From Dehalococcoidales bacterium (GTDB lineage Bacteria; Chloroflexota; Dehalococcoidia; Lucifugimonadales; Lucifugimonadaceae): DNA of 64,000 bases. The notes beneath the pieces were generated by a model. The model worked only from the letters and a program-made list of their open reading frames with translations, was not told where the DNA came from and did not search any database. The DNA is taken from positions 55,431 through 119,430 of the forward strand of contig JAACCT010000015.1 in the NCBI GenBank assembly GCA_009937255.1, written 5' to 3'. This document shows positions 50,433-60,273 of this stretch, in pieces; the stretch's first letter is position 1, and every line of letters starts with the position of its first letter. A program made the position numbers and the translations under genes.

Positions 50433-51818
50433 TTATTTTGGTTCAGTCATACTTAGTGGTTCTAATATTTTATCAATTTCTTTATCACTTAAGTCTGTTT
50501 CTCTTAATGTTACCTCTTTAATTGTTTCTCCACTTTTAGAAGCTATATGGGCTATGTTAGCAGCTTTATCATAACCTAGCTTTGGCGCTAATGCTGTACA
50601 GATAGCTAAACCTTGATTTACCATATTAGGACCTTTTTCAGTTGCTACTAAACCATCTATACATTGTTTAGAAAAATTTTCAGAACCTGAAGCTAATATT
50701 TCAATAGATTCAAGTAAATTATGTGCTGCAATAGGCATCATTACATTTAATTCAAAATTACCACTTTGTCCAGCTATACTTACTGTTTGATCGTTACCCA
50801 TAACTTGAGCACAAATCATAGTTACTGATTCTGCGATTACTGGATTAACTTTACCAGGCATTATTGATGATCCCGGTTGTACTTCAGGTAGGCTAATGTC
50901 ACCTATACCTGCTCTTGGTCCAGATCCCAACCATCTAATATCGTTTGCTATTTTCATTAAACTTACTGCAAAACTTCTTACACAACCTGATGCAAATACT
51001 ATCCCATCAATTGTAGATTGAGATTGAAAGTGATTTTCAGTTTCTGTAAAATTTATTCCTGTTTTATTACTAATTTTTTTTATAACTTTTACACAAAATT
51101 CTGGATCCATTACAATTCCAGTACCAACAGCAGTTCCCCCTAAAGCTAAAACAGAAAGTTCTTCTAGGGCAGAATTCACTTTACTTAAAGAATTTTTAAT
51201 TTGTCCATTATAACCCTTAAACTCCTGTCCAAGTCTTATCGGAGTTGCATCCTGTAAGTGTGTTCTTCCAGTTTTAACAATTCCCCAAAACTCTTTTGAT
51301 TTTTTTTCTAAAGATATTTTTAAAATTTCCATTGATGGAATTAAATTATCTTTTATAGATATAGCTGCTGCTATATGTATAGCAGTAGGAATAACATCAT
51401 TAGAAGATTGTCCTTTGTTTACATGATCATTTGGATGAACAGGATCTCTTGATCCAATTTCCCCCCCCATTTTTGATATTGCTACATTAGATATCACTTC
51501 ATTTACATTCATATTTGTAGATGTACCCGAACCAGTTTGAAAAATATCTACTACAAAACTTTCATCATGCTTTCCATCGATTACTTCTTGCGACGAGTTT
51601 ATGATTGATTCTGCAATTTTTTTATCTAATAAATTTAATTCTAAATTTGTTTCAGCAGCAGATTGTTTTATTAATCCTAGAGCCTTAATAAAAGACCTTC
51701 CAAAACGTAAATCAGATATAGGAAAATTTAGTTGTGCTCTTCGAGTGTTTGCCCCATATAAAGCTTTCGAAGGAACTTGTAATTCACCCATAGAATCTTT
51801 TTCTAATCTCATATTCAT
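50433..51818 (-). CDS. fumC: Fumarate hydratase class II
   Basis: DSMGELQVPSKALYGANTRRAQLNFPIS, TGSGTSTNMNVNEVI, HPNDHVNKGQSSNDVIPTAIHI, GSSIMPGKVNPVIAE. Confidence 0.96.
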   Translation of the reverse strand: MNMRLEKDSMGELQVPSKALYGANTRRAQLNFPISDLRFGRSFIKALGLIKQSAAETNLELNLLDKKIAESIINSSQEVIDGKHDESFVVDIFQTGSGTSTNMNVNEVISNVAISKMGGEIGSRDPVHPNDHVNKGQSSNDVIPTAIHIAAAISIKDNLIPSMEILKISLEKKSKEFWGIVKTGRTHLQDATPIRLGQEFKGYNGQIKNSLSKVNSALEELSVLALGGTAVGTGIVMDPEFCVKVIKKISNKTGINFTETENHFQSQSTIDGIVFASGCVRSFAVSLMKIANDIRWLGSGPRAGIGDISLPEVQPGSSIMPGKVNPVIAESVTMICAQVMGNDQTVSIAGQSGNFELNVMMPIAAHNLLESIEILASGSENFSKQCIDGLVATEKGPNMVNQGLAICTALAPKLGYDKAANIAHIASKSGETIKEVTLRETDLSDKEIDKILEPLSMTEPK

Positions 51819-51833
51819 AAATTTACTCCAAAA

Positions 51834-52214
51834 TTAGTGGCGTTTATCATATTCTTCAAATGTTTTAGCAGCAGCTGCTAATGAATTTACAGCTGTTGGA
51901 TAACCTCCATAGAAAAGCATTTGAGTTATTAATTCTACAATTTCTTCTTTGGTCCAGCCATAGTTTAAAGCACCAGTAATATGACCTGGTAATTGATTTG
52001 GTTTATCTAGAACTATTAAAGCTGCAACTGTACATAAAGATCTAATTTTACCATCAAGTTTTGGTCTCTGATAAATATGTCCAAAAAGAGTTGCGTTAAT
52101 TAGATTAAAAGCTTCTTCTGTGCTTTTTGCAACCTCTGGAGTTCCAGGATCACCATCATAGTACCATTCTCTCCATTCCTTTGCTTTTTCGAGTAATTCT
52201 TCATAACTTTTCAT
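51834..52214 (-). CDS. Carboxymuconolactone decarboxylase family protein
   Basis: DGKIRSLCTVAALIVLDKPNQLPGHITGALNYGWTKEEIVELITQMLFYGGYPTAVNSL. Confidence 0.92.
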   Translation of the reverse strand: MKSYEELLEKAKEWREWYYDGDPGTPEVAKSTEEAFNLINATLFGHIYQRPKLDGKIRSLCTVAALIVLDKPNQLPGHITGALNYGWTKEEIVELITQMLFYGGYPTAVNSLAAAAKTFEEYDKRH

Positions 52215-53388
52215 ATATTTTTTCTCCTTGAAGTTCAGTTTTAAAAGGTTTATATATTCCTACTATTAACGCTAATAAAGTTATTAATGCAGATAACCAA
52301 AATATAGCATTAATTCCATATGAGTTTACTATTAAACCTGATAGCGCAGGACCTAAAAACATCCCTATGGCGTAATAAGCTTGGTATGCTCCCATAGCTA
52401 AACCTCTTGAACTCGGTTCAAAACTTATTAGTATAAGTGTTATAGTCACTGTGTAAAGAATTCCTCTTCCAAAACCAGATATAAATTGCAATAAAGCAAT
52501 CAATGATAAGCTTTCAACATAAGAGGTAAAAATAAGACTTATTATCATACAAGATGAACCAACTATTATAGTTTTTCTTATTCCTATCTTGTTTATAAAA
52601 AATGCTGAAAGGCTCATGCCACAAAATCCTGCAACTTGAGCGAGTGTAGTTATATCACCAATATTAGTTTTAGTTCCTCCAAGATTCTCAATAATAATTG
52701 GTAAGAATCCAAAATTCACACCAAAAGTTACAAAATGAAACCCAATTGCTATTATTGATATCCTAATTAAAATTCCATTACCTAAAATTTTAAAATCAAG
52801 ATTTTTTTTATCAATTTTCCTATTACTTTCTTTTGCTGCAAAAAAAATAATCATTCCTAAAATACTCACGATTAATGAACCAATGAATGGGGCTGTATTT
52901 CCAAAATAATCTGCTAATCTTCCACTAATAAGTGTTGATATACTAATTGCAATACCGTTTATTCCCATCATGAAAGAGCTGGCATAATGCATTAATTTAT
53001 CTTCAAATTGAGATGCAAATAACAAACTTATGGCAACCCAACCTGCACCTGCAATTCCTGTTACACTTCTAGCTAGAAAAATTTGTATTGGATCAGATGC
53101 TAAGGCTAATCCTAATGAGCCTAAAGCTGAACAAAGCATCGTAATTATTGCAAATGGCTTTGTTCCCCATTTATCTACTGCTATCCCCAAAGGTATTCTA
53201 AGTATCATTTGACCGATTGCATAAGCTGCGACAATATAACCTATCATAGTTGCAGATGCACCTAATGATTGCGAATGATTAGGAAGTATTGGCACATATA
53301 AATATAAAGAAACCCAAAATAAAAAAGTTCCAACAATAACGTAGATTATTGAAGGATTATTAAAAATTTCTTTAATTAGTTGTCTCAA
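52201..53388 (-). CDS. MFS transporter
   Basis: YVPILPNHSQSLGASATMIGYIVAAYAIGQMILRIPLGIAVDKWGTKP; ISGFGRGILYTVT. Confidence 0.9.
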   Translation of the reverse strand: MRQLIKEIFNNPSIIYVIVGTFLFWVSLYLYVPILPNHSQSLGASATMIGYIVAAYAIGQMILRIPLGIAVDKWGTKPFAIITMLCSALGSLGLALASDPIQIFLARSVTGIAGAGWVAISLLFASQFEDKLMHYASSFMMGINGIAISISTLISGRLADYFGNTAPFIGSLIVSILGMIIFFAAKESNRKIDKKNLDFKILGNGILIRISIIAIGFHFVTFGVNFGFLPIIIENLGGTKTNIGDITTLAQVAGFCGMSLSAFFINKIGIRKTIIVGSSCMIISLIFTSYVESLSLIALLQFISGFGRGILYTVTITLILISFEPSSRGLAMGAYQAYYAIGMFLGPALSGLIVNSYGINAIFWLSALITLLALIVGIYKPFKTELQGEKIYEKL

Positions 53389-53477
53389 GATAGTTATTTA
53401 AAGATGTGATATATTTTTTCTTATAAAAAATAAATTACTTATTAATAATGCTAAATTCTATAATAAAGGTGGCTTAA

Positions 53478-54410
53478 ATGAAATTTTGTTATGCTAACAG
53501 AAGAATGACTTTGTATCCTAATTCAGTAGATCCTTGGGATATTGATCCTGATGACTATACTGATGAATTCCTAACTAAAGTCAAAGAAATGGGTTTTGAT
53601 GCCTTAGAAATTTCTACTGAAACTTTAGATAGAATCAGTAATACAAAAGATGGAATAAATAACTTTAATACTAAAGTAAAATCTTTTGGTTTAGAAATCG
53701 GAGCTATTAGAAGCGGAGGGACTCTTACTGAGGCTAAAAATGGACCAGAAAATATAAAAAAGATGAATAAAGCAATTGAATATGGTAAATTATGTGGATC
53801 TGAAGTCATTAATGGAGCTATTAGTGCACCACTTAGATTTCCTGGTAACCCTGTAGGTAGTTTGCCTGCATCAGGTAGTGGATGGACTAAATCACAAGAT
53901 TCATCAAAAGAAGCTAATATGTGGGTTTATGATCATTTAGCGAAAATTTATCAAGAAGCATGCGATAAAGCTATGGATAATAATATAAATTTATCAGTTG
54001 AAATTCATCAAAATTCCCCTATAGATAATTCTTGGTCTGCTGTTTATTTACATAAATTAGTATCTAGAAAAAACTTTGGAATTAATCCTGATTTAGGTAA
54101 TGTTTTATGGAATTACGATCAACCAGAGGAGACTTTTGAAGATTGTATAGATAATGTTGCATCAATATCAAATTATTGGCATTGCAAAAATCTTCAGACT
54201 GTCTATCATCCTGAAAATCAACGATCTGTATTTATTAGAGTTCCATTACCAGATGGAGAAATTGATTATAGATATGCTATAACTTCTCTAACTAATGCTG
54301 GTTATGAGGGCTATATGTCTATTGAAGGGACTCAAAATGGAGATCAATTTTATAAAGATTTTCAAAGTATTAATTATGCAAAAAGTATAATTAAATCACT
54401 AGATATCTAG
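53478..54410 (+). CDS. Sugar phosphate isomerase/epimerase (xylose isomerase-like TIM barrel)
   Basis: VKEMGFDALEIS, VEIHQNSPIDNSWSAVYLHKLVSRKNFGINPDLGN, YWHCKNLQ, GYEGYMSIEGTQNGD. Confidence 0.85.
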   Translation: MKFCYANRRMTLYPNSVDPWDIDPDDYTDEFLTKVKEMGFDALEISTETLDRISNTKDGINNFNTKVKSFGLEIGAIRSGGTLTEAKNGPENIKKMNKAIEYGKLCGSEVINGAISAPLRFPGNPVGSLPASGSGWTKSQDSSKEANMWVYDHLAKIYQEACDKAMDNNINLSVEIHQNSPIDNSWSAVYLHKLVSRKNFGINPDLGNVLWNYDQPEETFEDCIDNVASISNYWHCKNLQTVYHPENQRSVFIRVPLPDGEIDYRYAITSLTNAGYEGYMSIEGTQNGDQFYKDFQSINYAKSIIKSLDI

Positions 54411-55634
54411 TGATTTTGGAGCTTTACCAAATTTAGAAACCCAAACTAATATAATCGAAAAAATAAATAGTATTGAAAATCCAAAAAATGCATTTCTGTA
54501 TGACCCAGTTTGGTCATGGGTTATACCTGCAATTAGTGGTCCAATAGCCATTGGAATTGCTGTTAAAAAAGCATTTATACCCATCATTGTGCCAAGGTTT
54601 TTTAAACCAAATTGTTCAACCAAAACTAGAGCAATAAGTGCTCCAAATGCACCAAATCCTAATCCGTAAATGAAACATCCTATCCACAAAATTATTAAAT
54701 TATTGCCAATACATAAAACCATCACACCTATAGTTTGAAAAAACAGACTTAATATAAGAGTTTTTCTTGCTGTATATTTTTCACTAGCTCTTCCAAAAGA
54801 TAATTTACCAATAACTCCCATTACTGCAATCATCATTAAGCAAGCAGTTGAAATACTTTCTGTCATTCCCTCATCTTCTAAATACTGAGTTAATTGAGTA
54901 AGTATACCTTGATATGTTAAAACTCCTATCATTATAGATATATTTATGGCCCAAAACCTAAAAGATTTTAAAGCTTCTATTAAATCAAAGCCCCATTTAG
55001 ATTGTTTTTTTACTAAATCAAGATCTTCAAGATTTCTATTAGTTCTTATAGATTCTTTTTCAATTAAATCGGTTGATTCAGACATAATAAAATAAGCTGC
55101 AATAGCAAGCATTAACATAATTAATCCAAAAATCAAATAGGCAGATTGCCAATTAGAAAATGATATAACTGAAGCTGCTAGTGCTGGCATTGTAAATCCT
55201 CCAAAATTATTTCCAGAAGTTACAGCACCCATTACTCTTCCTCTAGTTTTAGGAAACCAAAGTGGAACAATCTTACCAGATGTTATTTGAGTTGCACCTG
55301 GAAATCCAGCATATACCAAAGCACTATATAAATACCATTGCCAAAGACTTGAAATTGTGGGCCTAAGTAAAAACCCTAAACTAATAATTAATAAAGATAT
55401 TAACAAAACATATTTAATTCCATATTTATCAGCAGCTTTCCCAAGAATGGGTCCTGTAATTCCTGATACAAATGCTAATGAAAGAGCTCCATTTAATGGT
55501 GTTTTACTCCATCCAAATTCATTCTGCAACGGTGTAGCAAATTGTCCAAAAGCATACTGAGACATCCCAATAGATAAACCTGTAGATAAAAATGCTATTA
55601 ATGCTATTTGATAACCTCTGTAAGGTGTTTTCAT
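54399..55634 (-). CDS. MFS transporter (OFA/monocarboxylate type)
   Basis: YAFGQFATPLQNEFGWSKTPLNGALSLAFVSGITGPILGKAADKYG. Confidence 0.9.
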   Translation of the reverse strand: MKTPYRGYQIALIAFLSTGLSIGMSQYAFGQFATPLQNEFGWSKTPLNGALSLAFVSGITGPILGKAADKYGIKYVLLISLLIISLGFLLRPTISSLWQWYLYSALVYAGFPGATQITSGKIVPLWFPKTRGRVMGAVTSGNNFGGFTMPALAASVISFSNWQSAYLIFGLIMLMLAIAAYFIMSESTDLIEKESIRTNRNLEDLDLVKKQSKWGFDLIEALKSFRFWAINISIMIGVLTYQGILTQLTQYLEDEGMTESISTACLMMIAVMGVIGKLSFGRASEKYTARKTLILSLFFQTIGVMVLCIGNNLIILWIGCFIYGLGFGAFGALIALVLVEQFGLKNLGTMMGINAFLTAIPMAIGPLIAGITHDQTGSYRNAFFGFSILFIFSIILVWVSKFGKAPKSLDI

Positions 55635-55717
55635 AGGAATACCCAGTAAAATGTACTTTAGTAGAAAATAATGAATTTATTTCATGTTATAGCTTCATTA
55701 AATATAATCAAACATCT

Positions 55718-55747
55718 ATTATTACTGAAAATAGAGATTATTACTGA
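55718..55747. repeat. 11-bp direct repeat ATTATTACTGA x2, 19-nt start-to-start spacing, just upstream of the NHL gene cluster
   Basis: ATTATTACTGA at 55718..55728 and 55737..55747. Confidence 0.85.
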
Positions 55748-55755
55748 GAGGGAAA

Positions 55756-56703
55756 ATGATGACAATTAATAATTTATTATATGAGCCTGTAGAAAATTGG
55801 GCTAAAGTTCCTATGGGGATTTCTTTTTATGGTGACTGTGGAGGGGTTGCAGTTGATTCAAAAGATAATGTTTATGTTTTCAACAGAGGAACAGATCCTG
55901 TTTGCGTTTTTGATGAATCAGGAAATTTCTTAAGATCTTTTGGTCATGGAGAATTTGATAGACCTCATGGAATAGAAATAGATAGTGAAGATAATATTTA
56001 TCTTGTAGATGATGGTCCTGGTAATTTTATACAAAAAAGAAAAAACGATGGAGAAATAGTTTTTACAGTTGGAGAAAGAGGTAAGGAAGCTCCTTGGCAA
56101 GAAGGAGGTATGTTTAACCGACCTACAGACATTGCAATACATCCAGAAACAGGAGAGTTATTTATATCCGATGGTTATGGAAATTCTAGAGTTCATAAGT
56201 TAACTCCTGATGGGAAACATATTAAAAGCTGGGGAGTACCTGGGACTGGTAATGGAGAATTTTCATTACCTCATAATATTTCAATGATAGGTAATGATAA
56301 AGTAATCGTAGCTGATAGAGAAAATTTTAGGCTACAAATATTTGATTTAGATGGTAATTATTTAGATCAATGGCATTTACATCATCCAATGTCAGTTACA
56401 GAAGGTAAAAATGGGGATGATAATTTATATATTGGAGAAATGGGTCCTCCTGACGTTCAAATAGGTGTTCCTGGACTCGGTAATAGAATAGTAGTTTTAT
56501 CACCATCAGGAGAAAAAATTACTCATTTTGGAGAAGGCTTGCCAGGTCAAAATGCAGATCAATTTGTTGCCCCTCATGGAGTAACTACAGATTCAAAAGG
56601 AAATGTATATGTAGGTGAAGTTGCGTGGACATTTTGGGGATCTAAACAAGATCCACAACCTCTTGGAGAATTGATTTCATTAAGAAAATGGATAAAAAAA
56701 TAA
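55756..56703 (+). CDS. NHL-repeat beta-propeller protein (peptidylglycine alpha-amidating lyase-like)
   Basis: GGVAVDSKDNVYVFNRGTDPVCVFDESGNFLRSFGHGEFDRPHGIEID; YGNSRVHKLTPDGKHIKSWGVPGTGNGEFSLPHNI. The track ORF starts 55756 with ATGATG; the second ATG is 55759. Confidence 0.88.
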   Translation: MMTINNLLYEPVENWAKVPMGISFYGDCGGVAVDSKDNVYVFNRGTDPVCVFDESGNFLRSFGHGEFDRPHGIEIDSEDNIYLVDDGPGNFIQKRKNDGEIVFTVGERGKEAPWQEGGMFNRPTDIAIHPETGELFISDGYGNSRVHKLTPDGKHIKSWGVPGTGNGEFSLPHNISMIGNDKVIVADRENFRLQIFDLDGNYLDQWHLHHPMSVTEGKNGDDNLYIGEMGPPDVQIGVPGLGNRIVVLSPSGEKITHFGEGLPGQNADQFVAPHGVTTDSKGNVYVGEVAWTFWGSKQDPQPLGELISLRKWIKK

Positions 56704-56718
56704 TTTAAAGGAAATCTT

Positions 56719-57645
56719 ATGAATAAAAATAATAGTTATACTCCAGAACCTTTATGGGCTAAACTTCCTCATCCTATGAGGTTTCAAGAAGCAACTAGTG
56801 TTGCTACTGATTCGAATGATGACGTTTATGTTTTTAATAGAGGTGCATATCCTTTGATAATTTTTGATAAAAAAGGAAATTATAAGAATCATTGGGGGGT
56901 AGGTGAATTTGATAGACCTCACGGTATAAGGATTGATAAAAATGATGATTTATTTCTTATTGATGATATAGGTCATATAGTTCAGAAGAGAAAAAAAAAT
57001 GGGGAAGTAATTTTTACAATTGGTGAAAAAGGAAAGCCGGCCAAATGGCAAGGAGGGGATTATTTTAATAGACCTACGGATGTAGCCATAGATAATGAAA
57101 CAGGAAATATTTTTGTTTCAGATGGATATGGTAATTCTAGAATACATAAATTTGATTCATCTGGGAAACATATTAAGAGTTGGGGTAAGCCGGGATCAGA
57201 AAATGGTGAATTTTCACTCCCTCATAATATAAGTATTTTTGATACAAATAAAATTGCTTTGTGTGACAGAGAAAATTTTAGAGTACAGATTTTTGATCTT
57301 GATGGTAATTATCTTGATCAGTGGCATTTTCATAGGCCTATAGCTATTTATTCTGATCAATATTCTAAAGAAATATTTGTGGCTGAAGCTGGAGCTCCTG
57401 ATGTTCAAGAAGGAGTACCTAATTTAGGATTAAGAGTCGTAGTTGTTAATGAAAATGGAGAAATGCTTTCTTCATTTGGTAAAGGAACTTTAGGAGAACA
57501 GCCAGATCAATTGATAGGACCTCACGGTATATCTGTTGATTCAGAAGGATCTGTATATATAGCTGAAGTATCATTTACCGCTTATGGATCTAAGCAAGAT
57601 CTCCCAAGAGAAGTTGTTTCACTACGAAAATGGATAAGGAGCTAA
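56719..57645 (+). CDS. NHL-repeat beta-propeller protein (paralog 2)
   Basis: SVATDSNDDVYVFNRGAYPLIIFDKKGNYKNHWGVGEFDRPHGIRID; YGNSRIHKFDSSGKHIKSWGKPGSENGEFSLPHNI. Confidence 0.88.
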   Translation: MNKNNSYTPEPLWAKLPHPMRFQEATSVATDSNDDVYVFNRGAYPLIIFDKKGNYKNHWGVGEFDRPHGIRIDKNDDLFLIDDIGHIVQKRKKNGEVIFTIGEKGKPAKWQGGDYFNRPTDVAIDNETGNIFVSDGYGNSRIHKFDSSGKHIKSWGKPGSENGEFSLPHNISIFDTNKIALCDRENFRVQIFDLDGNYLDQWHFHRPIAIYSDQYSKEIFVAEAGAPDVQEGVPNLGLRVVVVNENGEMLSSFGKGTLGEQPDQLIGPHGISVDSEGSVYIAEVSFTAYGSKQDLPREVVSLRKWIRS

Positions 57646-57648
57646 ATA

Positions 57649-58542
57649 ATGATAGTTGGAGAAGGTAAATTTAAGTATGAATTAGATAATAGCTGGCCAA
57701 AATCTATTCCTGAATATTGGAATTTAGGCCAATGTGCAGATATTGATATTGATAAAAATGATGATGCTTGGGTTTTTTCTAGAGGATTACACCCTGTAAC
57801 CAAATGGTCAAATGATGGTAATTTTGTAGGTTCTTGGGGCTATAAGGGTGATCAAAAGGGAGAGTTTAAAATTGCTCATGGATTAAATATTGATAATGAA
57901 GGATTTATATGGCTTACAGATCATCAAACTCATCAAGTTACTAAGCATAAACCAAATGGAGAATGTGTATTAGAATTAGGAGAATTTGGATTTGCTAATT
58001 TTACTCTTACAACAGATGGTACTCTTGGAAATCCATTCAATATGCCGACAGGATCAAGTATTGCTCCAGATGGTAAAATTTTTGTTAGTGATGGATATGG
58101 AAATAGGAGAGTTCATAGATTTTCCAAAGAAGGGGAGCATGAAATTTCTTGGGGAGAGCATGGAACATCTGAAGGTAAATTCTCAATTGTTCATAAATTA
58201 GGAGTTTCAGAGGATAACAGGGTATTTGTGTGTGACAGAGAAAACGATAGGATTCAAATTTTTTCTAGAGAAGGAGAATTATTAGAAATATGGACTAATG
58301 GATTAGCTGGTCCTGGTGATATTTATTTCCAAGATGACATTGTTTATGTTGTAGAACAGGGCGGTGGAAATGGCATGTCTATCTGGAACCTAAACGGAGA
58401 CTTGATCACTAGATGGAGAGGTGTTCCAGAAGTATGTGAAGCAGCACATGGATGTGCTGTTGACTCCAAAGGTAACATTTTTATAGCTGAAATTGGCGAA
58501 GGTTCTGTTGGCCAAAGAATTAGAAAGCTTAATAAAATTTAA
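57649..58542 (+). CDS. NHL-repeat beta-propeller protein (paralog 3, more divergent)
   Basis: DIDIDKNDDAWVFSRGLHPVTKWSNDGNFVGSWGYKGDQKGEFKIAHGLNID; VSDGYGNRRVHRFSKEGEHEISWGEHGTSEGKFSIVHKLGV. Confidence 0.88.
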   Translation: MIVGEGKFKYELDNSWPKSIPEYWNLGQCADIDIDKNDDAWVFSRGLHPVTKWSNDGNFVGSWGYKGDQKGEFKIAHGLNIDNEGFIWLTDHQTHQVTKHKPNGECVLELGEFGFANFTLTTDGTLGNPFNMPTGSSIAPDGKIFVSDGYGNRRVHRFSKEGEHEISWGEHGTSEGKFSIVHKLGVSEDNRVFVCDRENDRIQIFSREGELLEIWTNGLAGPGDIYFQDDIVYVVEQGGGNGMSIWNLNGDLITRWRGVPEVCEAAHGCAVDSKGNIFIAEIGEGSVGQRIRKLNKI

Positions 58543-60202
58543 AAAGCATCTTTTTCATTTGCTATATCATCTAAATCTTTTCTTGAATATGAACCTAGTG
58601 ATCTGAAATTAAATTCAGTATAATTTTTTATCCATTGCATGGCTATCTTAGAAGAATCTTCATATTTATTTATTTGATCATCTGAAGCATTTTCACCTAG
58701 CAATTTAATAATATCTTTAGTTTCATCTAAGATTATTTCTTTTACTAATTTGTAAGAGTGCTCTTGTTCAGTGTCTTCAGAAAATGATTTATGTATAATT
58801 CTTTGAGCAATTTGTCCTGTAGAAATTCTAGCAGTTGCTAAATCTTCCATCAAAGCAGGCCTTTTACCTGGCTTACCAGCCAACCTGTCTATTCCTTTAG
58901 CACCTCTTCCATTTAACCATCCTTCAATATATTCTAGTAAAGTTCTAATATTTTGCCTTGTACCTTCTTTTGTTAATGTACCGTTTAGATTATCAATTTT
59001 TACTGGATAATTATCAGGATTTTTCATTTCGTCTGTAGGTTCCCATCCTGATTCTCTTAATTTTTTAAAGGGTTCTGAAGCTGGATCCATGTGGTAAATA
59101 TGAGCTACCCATGCTCTAATAAATCCTTGATTAGCTTCCCATTCTTTATCAGCTTTTATTGATTTAGCAGCTTCAATATTTACTTCTTCATCTTTAGACG
59201 GTAGAGCTGTTGCCATACCTCCAATCGGTACTGCATTATGTTTTAGACAAACTGCTACTAATCTTCTGAATATGTTAGACATAAATTCAGTATTTTGAAT
59301 AGTTACATCAAATCTATCTGGCCAAACAAATTCTTTATCATGCATTACATATTCTAAAATACTTGCTTTCAGATCCCATCTTGCTGCATTTAATCCAGCA
59401 GCATAATCTCCTAGTGCAAAAAGCATTTCTTCCATTTGAAATACAGCTGGCAAAGATTCTATTAGAATAATTGCTTTTATATTAATGTTAGAAATTTCAG
59501 GGACAGAATTCTTAATTTCAGTAAATAAATTATTATAAAATTTTGTCTCCCTAGCTGATTCAGTTTTAGGTATATAGAAATAAACACCATCTCCTTTTTT
59601 ATGTTGTTCTCTTCCACCAAAAAAAGAGTTAAAGCTGTTCCTAAAATAGTTGCTGCGATTGGAGATCCATCTATTTTTACCATAGGCTCATCTAAGTGCA
59701 AACCTCTTTCTCTATGCATAAAAAAAGGAATTTTTCCTGTTTGTAGCTCATAGTGTTTACCTGTTTTAGGATTGTCGAAAGAGAGTGTTCCTAAAGTTGC
59801 TTGCATTCTATTTCTTGCTGCTAATATGGAATCTTCAAGTGTATGTCCAGCTGCATCTTCATCATCATCTAAATCACCTTCAGCTCTTACTCCTCCTGGT
59901 CCAGGATTTAAGGCATTTATTAACATAGAAGCTATACTTGCAGGTCCAGATATTTCTATTCCTGGGGTTCTAAGATCTTCTGGAAGATCTTTTATCTCCC
60001 ATTCACCATTTGCGTCAGATTTAGCAAGAGGTGAAGGCATGGTACCATTTCTAGCTTTTTCTTGGTTTGCTAGCCTATCTTTTCTTATTTCTTTAACTTC
60101 ATTATTGAATTTATCATGTAAATTGACTAATAAATTTTTAAAGTCTTCAGTAAAAATATCATTACATTCTATATTAGATTGGTAGTATAATCTGTTTGTC
60201 AA
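58539..60202 (-). pseudogene. aceB: Malate synthase (AceB type), frameshifted at a homopolymer (59619..59625)
   Basis: N-terminal ORF 59477..60202 and C-terminal ORF 58539..59453 are both malate synthase. Adding one T to the T7 run gives ...ATILGTALTLFFGGREQHKKGDGVYFYIPKTESARETKFYNNLFTEIKNSVPEISNINIKAIILIESLPAVFQMEEMLFALGDYAAGLNAARWD. Confidence 0.92.
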
Positions 60203-60273
60203 AGTTATTGCTCCTATTAATACTTTTCTAAAAAAAGGATACTATTTTTTTCTGTTAAATCTACTTTGGAAAA

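Noticed and set aside
59772-60185. 137-aa plus-strand ORF in malate synthase
   Set aside because: Antisense of malate synthase coding sequence.
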